Assembly: GCA_046046245.1 (NCBI GenBank) | Contig: JBJOKE010000028.1 | Location: 1-64,000, forward strand | Direction: 5' to 3' | DNA from: UBA4615 sp046046245 | GTDB lineage: Bacteria; Pseudomonadota; Gammaproteobacteria; Burkholderiales; Burkholderiaceae_E | DNA length: 64,000 nt | Shown here: piece by piece, positions 26,630 through 34,989 of the stretch | Layout of the letters: the number at the start of each line of letters is the position of its first letter | Position numbering within the stretch: position 1 is the first letter of the stretch | The notes under the pieces: model-generated | What the model saw: the letters and a program-made list of their open reading frames with translations, nothing else | Databases searched by the model: none | Told to the model about the DNA's origin: nothing | Position numbers and translations under genes: made by a program

Positions 26630-28033
26630 TCACTTCAGCGCGTGCGGCAGCCAGAGCGTGATCGCCGGGATGTAGGTGATCGCGATCAGCGACAGCACCA
26701 GCGGCACCAGCCAGGGCAGGATCGCGACCGTCGTCCGCTCCACCGAGAGATTGGCCACCCTCGCCAGCACGAACAGCACCATCCCCAGCGGCGGGTGCAG
26801 CAGTCCGATCATCAGGTTCAGCGTCATGATCAGCCCGAAGTGGATCGGGTCGATGCCGAGCTTGAGCACGATCGGCATCAGGATCGGCACCAGGATCGTG
26901 ATCGCCGCGATGGTGTCGAGGAAGCAGCCGACGAACAGCATCAGCAGGTTCGCCAGCAGCAGGAACACCCACTTGTTGTCGGTGATGCCGAGGATGAAGC
27001 CCGTCAGCATCTCGGCCGCCTGGCTCACCGTCAGCAGCCACGCGAAGATCGAGGCGGCCGCCACGATGAAGAGCACCGACGCGGTCGTCTCGATGGTGTC
27101 GAAGGTCGCCTTCGCCAGCAGGTTCAGCGTCATCGACCGATAGCGCACCAGGCCCAGGAACAGCGCCCACAGCACCGCGGCGACGGCCGCCTCGGTGGGC
27201 GTGAACCAGCCCATCGTCATGCCGCCGATCAGCAGCACCGGCGCCATCAGCGCCATCACCGCCGAGAAGTCGAACCACCAGTCGAGCGCGAGCAGGATCG
27301 CGAGCGAGATGCCGGCCGCCAGGTTCGGCGACACACCGAACTTGTCGACCAGCAGCCAGACCGTCATCGGGAACGCCAGCACGACCAGCACCTCGACCGT
27401 CGCCGCCAGCAGCGCCTTCGCCGAGAAGCCGACGTCCGCGCCCCAGTTGTTGCGCCGCGCGAAGTAGGCGACGGTGAGCATCATCAGGATCGTCATCACG
27501 ACGCCGGGGATGATCCCGCCGAGGAACAGCGACCCGATCGAGACGTTGGCCATCATCCCGTAGATGACGAAGGGCAGCGACGGCGGGATGATCGGCCCGA
27601 GCGTGGCCGAGGCTGCGGTCACGCCGACCGCGAACTCGGTCGGATAGCCGTGGTCCTTCATCGCCTTGATCTCGATCGTGCCGAGGCCGGCGGCGTCGGC
27701 GATCGCGGTCCCCGACATGCCGGAGAAGATCACCGAGCCGATGATGTTCACCTGGCCCAGGCCGCCCTTCATCCAGCCCACCAGCGCGACGGCGAAGTTG
27801 TAGATGCGCCTGGTGATGCCGGCGATGTTCATCAGGTTGCCGGCGAGGATGAAGAAGGGCACCGCGAGCAGCGGGAAGCTGTCGACGCCGGCGATCATCC
27901 GGTGCACGAGCACGAAGTCGGGCACGGTGCCGGTGGCGACGATGTAGAGCAGCGACGAGCCGGCGAGCGCGAGCGCGACCGGCACGCCGAGCAGCATCAG
28001 CACGATGAACGAGCCGAGCAGGACCCACATCAT
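26630..28033 (-). CDS. TRAP transporter large permease (DctM), system 1
   Basis: A 467-residue integral membrane protein with about 12-14 helices. DctM signatures are FPLLAVPFFILAGNLMN near residue 52, VIFSGMSGTAIADAAGLGTIEIKAMKDHGYP near 102, and ATLGPIIPPSLPFVIYG near 142. The C-terminal half repeats the fold (GCFLDTIAAITILVPILMPI, HFGLIMTLNLMIGLLHPPLGMVLF). It carries the Na+-coupled transport pathway. It starts 4 bp after the small permease stop. The substrate is probably a sugar acid or polyol-derived acid, judged from neighbouring dehydrogenases. Confidence 0.95.
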   Translation of the reverse strand: MMWVLLGSFIVLMLLGVPVALALAGSSLLYIVATGTVPDFVLVHRMIAGVDSFPLLAVPFFILAGNLMNIAGITRRIYNFAVALVGWMKGGLGQVNIIGSVIFSGMSGTAIADAAGLGTIEIKAMKDHGYPTEFAVGVTAASATLGPIIPPSLPFVIYGMMANVSIGSLFLGGIIPGVVMTILMMLTVAYFARRNNWGADVGFSAKALLAATVEVLVVLAFPMTVWLLVDKFGVSPNLAAGISLAILLALDWWFDFSAVMALMAPVLLIGGMTMGWFTPTEAAVAAVLWALFLGLVRYRSMTLNLLAKATFDTIETTASVLFIVAAASIFAWLLTVSQAAEMLTGFILGITDNKWVFLLLANLLMLFVGCFLDTIAAITILVPILMPIVLKLGIDPIHFGLIMTLNLMIGLLHPPLGMVLFVLARVANLSVERTTVAILPWLVPLVLSLIAITYIPAITLWLPHALK

Positions 28034-28037
28034 GACG

Positions 28038-28613
28038 TCAGCCCTCGCTCGTCAGGTGGCCGGGCGCCTCGAGCGCCGAGGTGCCGGTGCGCAGGTGCGT
28101 GATCGTGAGGATCAGCGCACGCACCGCCATGAACGCGAAGGCGACGCCGACGAAGCCGAACACGATGCCCAGCGGCCAGTCCATCATCGTCATCGGCTGG
28201 TGGCCGACGCGCACGGTGACCTGATAGGCGAGCCAGACGCAATAGGCGAGGAAGCCGGTCCGGAAGAGGTCCACCGCGGTGACCAGCGCGCGGGACGCGC
28301 CCCTGGGGAGATACCGGTAGAGCAGGTCGACGTGGATGTGGCGGTCCAGCCGCGTGCACATCGCCGCGCCGAGGAAGACCACGCCGATCAGCAGGTAGCG
28401 GGCCACCTCCTCGGTCCAGGCGGCCGAGTCGTTCAGCACGTAGCGCGTGAAGAACTGCAGGAACACGACGCCGCAGAGCAGCCAGAAGAGCGCGAAGGTG
28501 AACCAGTCCTCGAGGGCGTAGACCTTCAGGTCGGCCGGCTCGTGGGCCTCCTCGAACTCCTGCGCGAGCTGCTCGGCCGTCAGGCTGGGTGGGGCTTGGT
28601 GCGGCGACGACAT
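28038..28613 (-). CDS. TRAP transporter small permease (DctQ), system 1
   Basis: A 191-residue four-helix protein. About 45 cytosolic residues precede the first helix (WFTFALFWLLCGVVFLQFFTRYVL). The family segment AAWTEEVARYLLIGVVFLGAAMCTRLDRHIHVDLLYR follows. DctQ pairs with DctM in the membrane. Translation is likely coupled with dctM. It is separated from the binding-protein gene by a strong hairpin. Confidence 0.93.
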   Translation of the reverse strand: MSSPHQAPPSLTAEQLAQEFEEAHEPADLKVYALEDWFTFALFWLLCGVVFLQFFTRYVLNDSAAWTEEVARYLLIGVVFLGAAMCTRLDRHIHVDLLYRYLPRGASRALVTAVDLFRTGFLAYCVWLAYQVTVRVGHQPMTMMDWPLGIVFGFVGVAFAFMAVRALILTITHLRTGTSALEAPGHLTSEG

Positions 28614-28640
28614 GGGTTTCTCTCGGTGTCCTGATGCGAC

Positions 28641-28672
28641 GCGGGACGCCGGCTGGTGGGCCGGCGTCCCGC
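28641..28672 (-). terminator. Strong intercistronic hairpin between dctP and dctQ, system 1
   Basis: GCGGGACGCCGGC and GCCGGCGTCCCGC form a perfect 13-bp stem with a TGGTGG loop. It lies after the dctP stop and before dctQ on the same strand. It may stop or process part of the transcripts, so that binding protein is made in excess over permease. Confidence 0.65.
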
Positions 28673-28701
28673 GCGGGTGATGACCGGTGGCGCGACGACG
28701 C

Positions 28702-29673
28702 CTACTTGAGCGCGACGATCCGGTCGTAGTCCTTGCGGTCGTAGCCGAGCGACTCGGGAGTCGAGTTCTTCAGCACGGCGTCGACGAAGCTCTGCCGGTT
28801 GACCTGGACGATGTTGATGCCCTTCTTCCTGAACTCGTCGACGAGCTCGGCCTCGCGCTTGATGATCTGCGCCGTGGCGCGCGCGGCGGCCTCCTGCGTG
28901 ACGTCGGTGAAGACCTTCCTGTCGGCGTCGGACAGCTTGCTCCAGACGTGGGGCGCGATCTGCGTGACGAGGCCGTCGACGATGTGGCCGGTCAGCATGA
29001 TGTGCTTCTGCACCTCGTAGAACTTCTTCGCCTCGATCGTGGTGAGCGGGTTCTCCTGGGCCTCGACCGTGCCGTTCTGCAGCGCGAGGTAGACCTCGGC
29101 GAAGGCGATCGGCGCGGGGTTGGCGCCGCAGGCCTTCGGCGTGGCCATGTAGGCGGGCACGTCGGGCACGCGGATCTTCAGGCCCTTCATGCCGGCGCAG
29201 TCGTTGAACGCGCGGTTCGACGAGGTGTGACGCGCGCCGTAGTAGGTGTAGGCGGTCATCACGATGCCGGTGCGCTTCTGGTACTCGCCGGCCAGCTCCC
29301 TGAACACGTCGCTCTTCGCGTAGGCGGCCTGGTGGGCGGCGTCGCGGAAGATGAACGGGTAGTAGGCGATGCCGATGCGCGGGAAGTTGCGCGCGGCGAA
29401 CGAGGGGCCGCTGATGATCATGTCGACCGTGCCCAGGGTCAGGCCCTGGTTGATGTCGGTCTCCTTGCCGAGCGACGAGGCCGGGAAGACCTGGATCTCG
29501 TAGCGGCCGCTGGTGCGCTTCCTGATCTCCTCGGCGGCCCACACCGACTCGGTGTGGTAGGGCTCGGAGGTCTCGTAGACGTGCGCCCACTTGAGCTTGG
29601 TCTGGGCGAGCGCCGGGGCGGCCGGCAGCGCGAGCGCGGCGGCGGCGGTCAGGATCGTCGCGAACAGTTTCAT
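28702..29673 (-). CDS. TRAP transporter substrate-binding protein (DctP), system 1
   Basis: A 323-residue precursor with a Sec signal peptide (residues 1-23, cleavage at ALAQ). The DctP carboxylate-binding arginine is in MKGLKIRVPDVPAYM near residue 166, followed by the canonical AFAEVYLALQNGTVEAQENPL segment near 190. It delivers an organic acid to DctQM. It lies 41 bp downstream of the L-idonate-type dehydrogenase gene, so the substrate is probably an aldonate or uronate-related acid. Confidence 0.94.
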   Translation of the reverse strand: MKLFATILTAAAALALPAAPALAQTKLKWAHVYETSEPYHTESVWAAEEIRKRTSGRYEIQVFPASSLGKETDINQGLTLGTVDMIISGPSFAARNFPRIGIAYYPFIFRDAAHQAAYAKSDVFRELAGEYQKRTGIVMTAYTYYGARHTSSNRAFNDCAGMKGLKIRVPDVPAYMATPKACGANPAPIAFAEVYLALQNGTVEAQENPLTTIEAKKFYEVQKHIMLTGHIVDGLVTQIAPHVWSKLSDADRKVFTDVTQEAAARATAQIIKREAELVDEFRKKGINIVQVNRQSFVDAVLKNSTPESLGYDRKDYDRIVALK

Positions 29674-29714
29674 GTGTCTCCTCCTGAGTCGGTGGTACGG
29701 GGTGGACCGGGGCG

Positions 29715-30755
29715 TCAGGTGCCCGGCCCGAGCTGGACCTTCATGCTGACGGTCTTGTCGCGCGCCAGCGTGATCGCGCGGACCGCGTCGGTGAGCGGGT
29801 GCACGCCGGAGAGCACCGGGCGCACGTCGACGCGGCGCTCTGCGATCGAGCGGACCGCGTGCTCGAAGACGTTGCCGAACCGGAACGAGCCGCGCACGTC
29901 GAGTTCGCGGGCCATGATCAGGTTGGCGTTCAGGTGGAAGCCGTCCGGCGGCAGCGTGCCGACCTGCACGACGATGCCGCCGCGGCGGACCGTCTCGAGG
30001 CAGGCCGTCATCGCCGATGGTGCGCCCGAGACCTCGAAGGCCACGTCGGGCTCGCCCACCACGTCGGACAGGCGGCCGTCCTCCGGGAGCCGGTCGGTGC
30101 GCACGGCGAGGTCGGCGCCCACCTGCTTCGCGACCTCCAGCGGATGGTCGACGACGTCGGTGATCGCGACGTGCGAGGCGCCGGCGAGCTTCGCGGCCAG
30201 TGTCATCATGCAGCCGATGGTGCCGCTGCCGGTGATCAGCACGCGCTTGCCGAGCAGGTTGCCCGCGCGGTGCGCCGAATGCAGCGCGATCGAGAAGGGC
30301 TCGGACATCGCGATCTCGGCGAGCGAGACGTCCGTGGTCACCGGCACGCAGTTGGTGTCGGGCATCAGGAAGTATTCGCGGAAGGTGCCGTGCATGTGCG
30401 GGAACACGCTCGCGCTGCCCAGGAAGCGCATGTTCGAGCACAGGTTCTCGCGGCCCTCGCGACAGCCGGCGCAGCGGCCGCAGGGCTTGGACGGGTTGAC
30501 CGCGATGCGGTCGCCGGCCTTCACGCGGGTCACGCCCGCGCCCACCGCGGCCACGACGCCCGAGGCCTCGTGCCCGGCCACCAGCGGCTCGCGGATCACG
30601 AAGCTGCCGTTGCGGCCGTGGAAGTAGTAGTGCATGTCCGAGCCGCAGATGCCGGCGGCGCCCAGGCGCACCAGCACCTCGCCCGGTCCGGGCTGGGGGG
30701 TCGGCACGTCGACGACCCGCAGGTCTTCGGCGCCGTGGATCTGGCATTCGAGCAT
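29715..30755 (-). CDS. idnD: Zinc-dependent alcohol dehydrogenase, L-idonate 5-dehydrogenase type
   Basis: A 346-residue medium-chain dehydrogenase with the catalytic zinc ligands C37 (GICGSD), H62 and E63 (GHEA), and the structural zinc cysteines C92, C95, C98 and C106. The segment NPSKPCGRCAGCREGRENLCSNMRFLGSAS matches L-idonate 5-dehydrogenases, which interconvert L-idonate and 5-keto-D-gluconate with NAD(P). The NAD motif is ITGSGTIGCM near residue 173. The start has a GGAG ribosome site. It is divergent from the GntR regulator, with 87 bp between. A related sorbitol or galactitol dehydrogenase cannot be excluded. Confidence 0.82.
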   Translation of the reverse strand: MLECQIHGAEDLRVVDVPTPQPGPGEVLVRLGAAGICGSDMHYYFHGRNGSFVIREPLVAGHEASGVVAAVGAGVTRVKAGDRIAVNPSKPCGRCAGCREGRENLCSNMRFLGSASVFPHMHGTFREYFLMPDTNCVPVTTDVSLAEIAMSEPFSIALHSAHRAGNLLGKRVLITGSGTIGCMMTLAAKLAGASHVAITDVVDHPLEVAKQVGADLAVRTDRLPEDGRLSDVVGEPDVAFEVSGAPSAMTACLETVRRGGIVVQVGTLPPDGFHLNANLIMARELDVRGSFRFGNVFEHAVRSIAERRVDVRPVLSGVHPLTDAVRAITLARDKTVSMKVQLGPGT

Positions 30756-30827
30756 CGGGTGTCTCCGTCTCCTGCGCGAACCGCAAAGGTAGCGCAGGAC
30801 ACCCGCGCACGCCTCCCCGTTCGACGC

Positions 30828-30843
30828 TGTACACTAGTATACA
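30828..30843. promoter_or_regulatory. Putative GntR operator with overlapping divergent -10 elements
   Basis: TGTACACTAGTATACA is a 16-bp near-palindrome (one asymmetric pair) touching the regulator's ATG at 30843. It contains TACACT (30830-30835), a possible -10 for the regulator, and TATACT on the opposite strand, a possible -10 for the dehydrogenase operon. A repressor bound here would block both directions. Confidence 0.6.
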
Positions 30844-31550
30844 TGTCCCGCCTGCCGCGCGCCCCCGGCATCGCGCCGCGTGAACCCTCGGTGGTTCCGT
30901 CGCTGTACCGCGACCTGCGCGAGCGGATCGTGTCGGTCGCGCTGCCGCCGGGCGAGGCGGTGTCGGAGACACGGATCGCCGAGGGTTACGGCGTCTCGCG
31001 CACGCCGGTGCGCGAGGCCTTCAAGCGGCTCGCCGAGGACGGCTTCCTCGAGGTGGTGCCGCAGGTGGGCACCTTCGTCGCGCGGATCGATCTGCGCCTC
31101 GTGCGGGACAGTCACTTCGTCCGCGAGACGCTCGAGTGCCGCATCGTGGAACTCGCCGCGGCCCGCATCGACGAGGCGGGCCGCGTGCTGCTGCGCGACA
31201 GCATCGCGCTGCAGAAGCGTACGGTCGCCGCACACGACGCGCCCGGCTTCTTCCGCGCCGACGAGGCGATGCACGAGCTGCTCGCCGGGATCGCCGGCCA
31301 CCGCAGCGCCTGGCAGGTGATCCACGCGGCCAAGGCCCAGCTCGACCGCGTCCGGCGCCTGTCGCTGCAGAGTGCGGCACGTTCGAAGCTCCGGATGGCC
31401 GAGCACCGCGCGATCGCCGACCGGGTGATCGCCGGCGACGGCGCGGGGGCGGCCGAGGCCATGCGCGCGCACCTCGCCACGATCTTCGACGCGATCGCCA
31501 ACATCGCGACCGAGAACGCCCACTACTTCACGGATTCCGATCCCGCATGA
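30843..31550 (+). CDS. GntR-family (FadR/VanR-type FCD) transcriptional regulator
   Basis: A 235-residue regulator. The winged helix is at residues ~20-85 (LPPGEAVSETRIAEGYGVSRTPVREAFKRLAEDGFLEVVPQVGTFVARI). The C-terminal all-helical FCD domain (~95-225) contains the metal/ligand residues in FRADEAMHELLAGIAGH and AEHRAIADRVIAGD. FCD domains bind carboxylates such as sugar acids. The ATG has no Shine-Dalgarno and lies 7 nt after a possible -10, so the message may be leaderless. It probably represses both itself and the divergent idnD-TRAP operon through the overlapping dyad. Confidence 0.92.
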   Translation: MSRLPRAPGIAPREPSVVPSLYRDLRERIVSVALPPGEAVSETRIAEGYGVSRTPVREAFKRLAEDGFLEVVPQVGTFVARIDLRLVRDSHFVRETLECRIVELAAARIDEAGRVLLRDSIALQKRTVAAHDAPGFFRADEAMHELLAGIAGHRSAWQVIHAAKAQLDRVRRLSLQSAARSKLRMAEHRAIADRVIAGDGAGAAEAMRAHLATIFDAIANIATENAHYFTDSDPA

Positions 31551-31628
31551 GCCGCATCGCCCGCATCCGCGCAACCGGCGTCACCGCACCGCCGGATCCC
31601 GGCGTGCCCTCGCCGAGCTGAGTCCCCG

Positions 31629-33065
31629 ATGGCCCGCCTGTCCGACACGACGCTCGCCGCGCTGCCCGCCGACGTCGCCCGCCCGGCCTACGACCGCCGC
31701 GCGGTGCGCACCGGCGTCGTCCACCTCGGCCTCGGCAACTTCCACCGCGCGCACCAGGCGGTGGTGTTCGACGACCTGCTCGCCTCGGGCGACCTCCGCT
31801 GGGGCGTCTGCGGCGCGAGCCTGAAGCGCCCCGCGATGCGCGATGCGCTCGCGCCCCAGGACGGCCTCTACGCGCTGCTGGTCCGCGACGGGGCGGGCAC
31901 GCGGCCGCGGGTGATCGGCGCGATCCGCGAGCGGCTCGTCGCGCCCGAGGCCCCGGCCGCGCTCGTCGCGCGGATCGCGGCCGCCGACACGCGGCTGGTC
32001 ACGCTGACCGTGACCGAGAAGGGTTACGACGAGACCGGGCCCGCGGGGGCGGTCGGCGCGCTCGCGGCCGGCCTCGCCGCACGCCGGGCGACCGGCCGTG
32101 GCGGGTTGTCGGTGCTGTCGTGCGACAACCTGTCGCGCAACGGCGCGAAGCTCGCCGCGCGGCTGCGCGCCGAGGCCGCGGCGATCGACCCGGCGCTCGC
32201 CGACTGGATCGACGCCAACGTGGCGTGCCCGGACACGATGGTCGATCGGATCGTGCCCGCGACCACCGACGACGACCGCGCCGAGGCCGCGGCGCGGCTC
32301 GGTCTCGACGACGCCTGGCCGGTGGCGGCCGAGCCGTTCACGCAGTGGGTCGTCGAGCGTCGCTTCGCCGGCGAGGCGCCACCGCTCGAGGCCGCCGGCG
32401 TCGAGCTGGTGGACGACGTCGCGCCCTGGGAGGCGATGAAGCTCAGGCTGCTGAACGCCGCGCACTCGTCGCTCGCCTACCTCGGCGCCGCGGCCGCGCT
32501 GCCGACGGTGGACGCCGCGATCGCCGAGCCGCGGCTGCGGGCCTTCGTCGCGCGGCTCTGGGCGCAGGCCGCCCCGACGCTGCCCGCCGCCGTGCAGGGC
32601 CATGCGCCCGCCTACGGCGCGCGGCTGCTGGAGCGCTTCGCGAACCCGGCGCTGCACCACCGGCTGCTGCAGATCGCGATGGACGGCTCGCGCAAGCTGC
32701 CGCAGCGGCTGCTGGCGACGCTCGTCGACGCGCGCCGATCCGGCCTGCCGCACGACGCGCCGGCGCTCGCGGTCGCCGCGTGGATCCGCTTCTGCGCGGG
32801 GCGTGACGAGGCCGGGCGCGCGCTGCCGCTCGAGGACCCGCTCGCCGCGCGGCTGCGCGAGGCGGCCACCACGCACGGCGATGCGCGGGCCACGGTGCGC
32901 GCGGTGCTCGGGCTCGATCCGGCCTTCGCCGGCGCGGCCGGGGACGACGGGCTCGCGCGGGCCGTCGCGGCCGCGCTCGAGACGCTCCGCGCGCGCGGCA
33001 CGCTCGGCACGCTCGGGGCCGACGGCGCGGCGGTCGCGCTATCATCGGCCGCTTCGCGGCGCTGA
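31629..33065 (+). CDS. Mannitol dehydrogenase family protein (mannitol 2-dehydrogenase/fructuronate reductase group)
   Basis: A 478-residue long-chain polyol dehydrogenase. The N-terminal NAD motif is VVHLGLGNFHRAHQAVVFDDLL near residue 30. The catalytic signature K271-x4-N276-x2-H279 (KLRLLNAAH) is intact. Family members oxidise mannitol or arabinitol, or reduce fructuronate or tagaturonate. With an idonate-type dehydrogenase and a TRAP acid transporter nearby, a hexuronate/hexonate role fits best. The start ATG lies 78 bp after the GntR gene and they may be co-transcribed. Confidence 0.9.
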   Translation: MARLSDTTLAALPADVARPAYDRRAVRTGVVHLGLGNFHRAHQAVVFDDLLASGDLRWGVCGASLKRPAMRDALAPQDGLYALLVRDGAGTRPRVIGAIRERLVAPEAPAALVARIAAADTRLVTLTVTEKGYDETGPAGAVGALAAGLAARRATGRGGLSVLSCDNLSRNGAKLAARLRAEAAAIDPALADWIDANVACPDTMVDRIVPATTDDDRAEAAARLGLDDAWPVAAEPFTQWVVERRFAGEAPPLEAAGVELVDDVAPWEAMKLRLLNAAHSSLAYLGAAAALPTVDAAIAEPRLRAFVARLWAQAAPTLPAAVQGHAPAYGARLLERFANPALHHRLLQIAMDGSRKLPQRLLATLVDARRSGLPHDAPALAVAAWIRFCAGRDEAGRALPLEDPLAARLREAATTHGDARATVRAVLGLDPAFAGAAGDDGLARAVAAALETLRARGTLGTLGADGAAVALSSAASRR

Positions 33066-33169
33066 CGCCACGTCCGCCCGCGCACGCCGATCCACGCACC
33101 GACACCGACACCGACACGCGCACCGGGCCCGGCCCTCGAGCGCACACCGAACGCACAGGAGGAGACGAC

Positions 33170-33907
33170 ATGGCAGGACGACTCGCGGGCAAGCGCATCC
33201 TGGTGACCGCGGCCGGCGCCGGCATCGGCCGCGCCACCGTGCTGATGATGGCCGCCGAGGGCGCGAGCGTGATCGCCACCGACGTCAAGTCCGAGCTGCT
33301 GGAGTCGCTCAAGGGCGTGCCCGGCATCGAGACCCGCAGGCTCGACGTGCTGGACGACGCCCAGGTCGCCGCGGTCGTCGGCGCGCAGCCGCTCGACGTG
33401 CTGTTCAACTGCGCGGGCTGGGTCCACCAGGGCGGCATCGACCAGTGCACCGACGCCGACTGGGACCTGAGCTTCAACCTCAACGTCCGCGCGCAGTGGA
33501 AGACCATCGCCGCGGCGCTGCCCGGCATGCTCGCCCAGGGCGGCGGCTCGATCATCAACATGGCGTCGATGTGCTCGAGCCTGAAGGGCTTCGCGAACCG
33601 CTTCGCCTATGGCGCGTCGAAGGCCGCGGTGATCGGCCTGACCAAGTCCATCGCGGTCGACTACGTCGCGAAGGGCATCCGCTGCAACTGCATCTGCCCC
33701 GGCACCGTCGACACGCCCAGCCTCGGCGACCGGATCAACGCGTTCGCCGATCCCGTCGAGGCCCGCAAGATGTTCGTCGCCCGCCAGCCGATGGGCCGGC
33801 TGGCCACCGCCGAGGAGATCGCGCCGATCGCCGTCTACCTCGCCAGCGACGAGTCGCGCTTCGCGACCGGCCAGCCGTTCATCGTCGACGGCGGCACGAT
33901 GATCTGA
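33170..33907 (+). CDS. SDR-family oxidoreductase (2-keto-3-deoxy-L-fuconate dehydrogenase / DHRS6-like)
   Basis: A 245-residue short-chain dehydrogenase with cofactor motif TAAGAGIG (residues 13-20), the NCAGW segment (80-84) and catalytic S133, Y147 and K151 (YGASK). D38 after the second strand suggests NAD preference. RCNCICPGTVDTPSL resembles the DHRS6/2-keto-3-deoxy-L-fuconate dehydrogenase group. The next gene encodes an FAH-family hydrolase, and this pair is known from the non-phosphorylated L-fucose/L-rhamnose route. A strong CAGGAGGAGA ribosome site precedes the ATG. Confidence 0.88.
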   Translation: MAGRLAGKRILVTAAGAGIGRATVLMMAAEGASVIATDVKSELLESLKGVPGIETRRLDVLDDAQVAAVVGAQPLDVLFNCAGWVHQGGIDQCTDADWDLSFNLNVRAQWKTIAAALPGMLAQGGGSIINMASMCSSLKGFANRFAYGASKAAVIGLTKSIAVDYVAKGIRCNCICPGTVDTPSLGDRINAFADPVEARKMFVARQPMGRLATAEEIAPIAVYLASDESRFATGQPFIVDGGTMI

Positions 33908-33956
33908 TTCCCGCCCCGCCCCCGAACCGCTCACACACCCAGAGGAGAGCCCTCGC

Positions 33957-34808
33957 ATGAAACTCGTCCGCTACGGCAAGCCCGGCAAGGAGAAGCCCGG
34001 CCTGATCGACGCCGAAGGCACGCTTCGCGACCTGTCGGCCGTCGTGCCCGACATCGGCCCGGCCCAGCTCGCGCCGAAGGTCCTCGCGAGGCTCGCGAAG
34101 ATCAAGCCCGCCAAGCTGCCGGCGGTCCGCGGCAAGCCGCGCCTGAGCATCCCGTTCAGCGGCGCGACCAAGTTCGTCGCGATCGGCCTGAACTACTCGG
34201 ACCACGCGGCCGAGACCGGCAACCCGATCCCTTCTGAGCCGATCGTCTTCCACAAGACCCTGTCGTGCATGCAGGGCCCGAACGACGACGTGATGCTGCC
34301 CAAGGGCTCGAAGAAGACCGACTGGGAGGTCGAGCTCGGCATCGTCATCGGCACGAAGGCGAGCTACGTGTCGAAGAAGGACGCGCTCAAGCACGTCGCC
34401 GGCTACTGCGTCGTCAACGACGTGTCCGAGCGCGAGTGGCAGATCGAGCACGGCATGACCTGGGACAAGGGCAAGGGCTTCGACACCTTCGGCCCGATCG
34501 GCCCCTGGCTGGTCACCGCCGACGAGGTGCCGAACCCCGGCAAGCTCGACATGTGGCTCGACGTGAACGGCGAGAAGCGCCAGCGCGGCAACACGAAGAC
34601 GATGATCTTCGACTGCGCGACCCTGGTCTCGTACGTGTCCGGCCTGTTCACGCTGAACCCGGGCGACATCATCACCACCGGCACGCCTCCGGGTGTCGCG
34701 ATGGGCATGAAGCCCCCGGTCTTCCTGAAGGCCGGCGACGTGATGACGCTCGGCATCGAGGGCCTGGGCACGCAGACCCAGAAGGTCGTCAAGTACTCGG
34801 CGGCCTGA
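33957..34808 (+). CDS. Fumarylacetoacetate hydrolase family protein (2,4-diketo-3-deoxy-L-fuconate hydrolase type)
   Basis: A 283-residue FAH-fold enzyme. Metal-ligand acidic residues are in the WEVELGIVIG segment (E122, E124 region) and in VVNDVSEREWQ near residue 151. Substrate segments are KGFDTFGPIGPWLVTADEV and DIITTGTPPGVAMGMKPPVFLKAGD. Family members split C-C bonds of diketo acids. With the preceding SDR it forms the final two steps of an L-fuconate/L-rhamnonate-like pathway giving pyruvate and L-lactate. The 49-bp gap holds an AGAGGAGAG ribosome site. Confidence 0.92.
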   Translation: MKLVRYGKPGKEKPGLIDAEGTLRDLSAVVPDIGPAQLAPKVLARLAKIKPAKLPAVRGKPRLSIPFSGATKFVAIGLNYSDHAAETGNPIPSEPIVFHKTLSCMQGPNDDVMLPKGSKKTDWEVELGIVIGTKASYVSKKDALKHVAGYCVVNDVSEREWQIEHGMTWDKGKGFDTFGPIGPWLVTADEVPNPGKLDMWLDVNGEKRQRGNTKTMIFDCATLVSYVSGLFTLNPGDIITTGTPPGVAMGMKPPVFLKAGDVMTLGIEGLGTQTQKVVKYSAA

Positions 34809-34847
34809 TCGCCGCGGCCCGGCACGCCGGGCCGCCCGCGACCCTGG

Positions 34848-34880
34848 AGGGGCCCGGCGACGGGCCCTTCCTCGTTTCCG
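34848..34880 (+). terminator. Rho-independent terminator after the FAH-family gene
   Basis: GGGCCCG and CGGGCCC form a stem around a GCGA loop, extended by a G-T and an A-T pair, and followed by a T-rich tail (TTCCTCGTTT). A second perfect hairpin (9-bp stem, 4-nt loop) lies just upstream at 34814-34835. Together they end the operon. Confidence 0.7.
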
Positions 34881-34989
34881 GCGGTGTCTTCACGAAACTT
34901 CACCTGCCGGACGCATCGTGGTGACACGGCCGGGCGACGATGGGCCCCATCGACGGACCGCCCCGGTCCGCCGCCCCACGGAGCCCACG

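Noticed and set aside
28005..28634. Small ORFs antisense to the TRAP permease genes
   Set aside because: They are rich in His, Arg, Asp and Gln, as expected for reading hydrophobic-protein codons backward, and have no ribosome site or family match.
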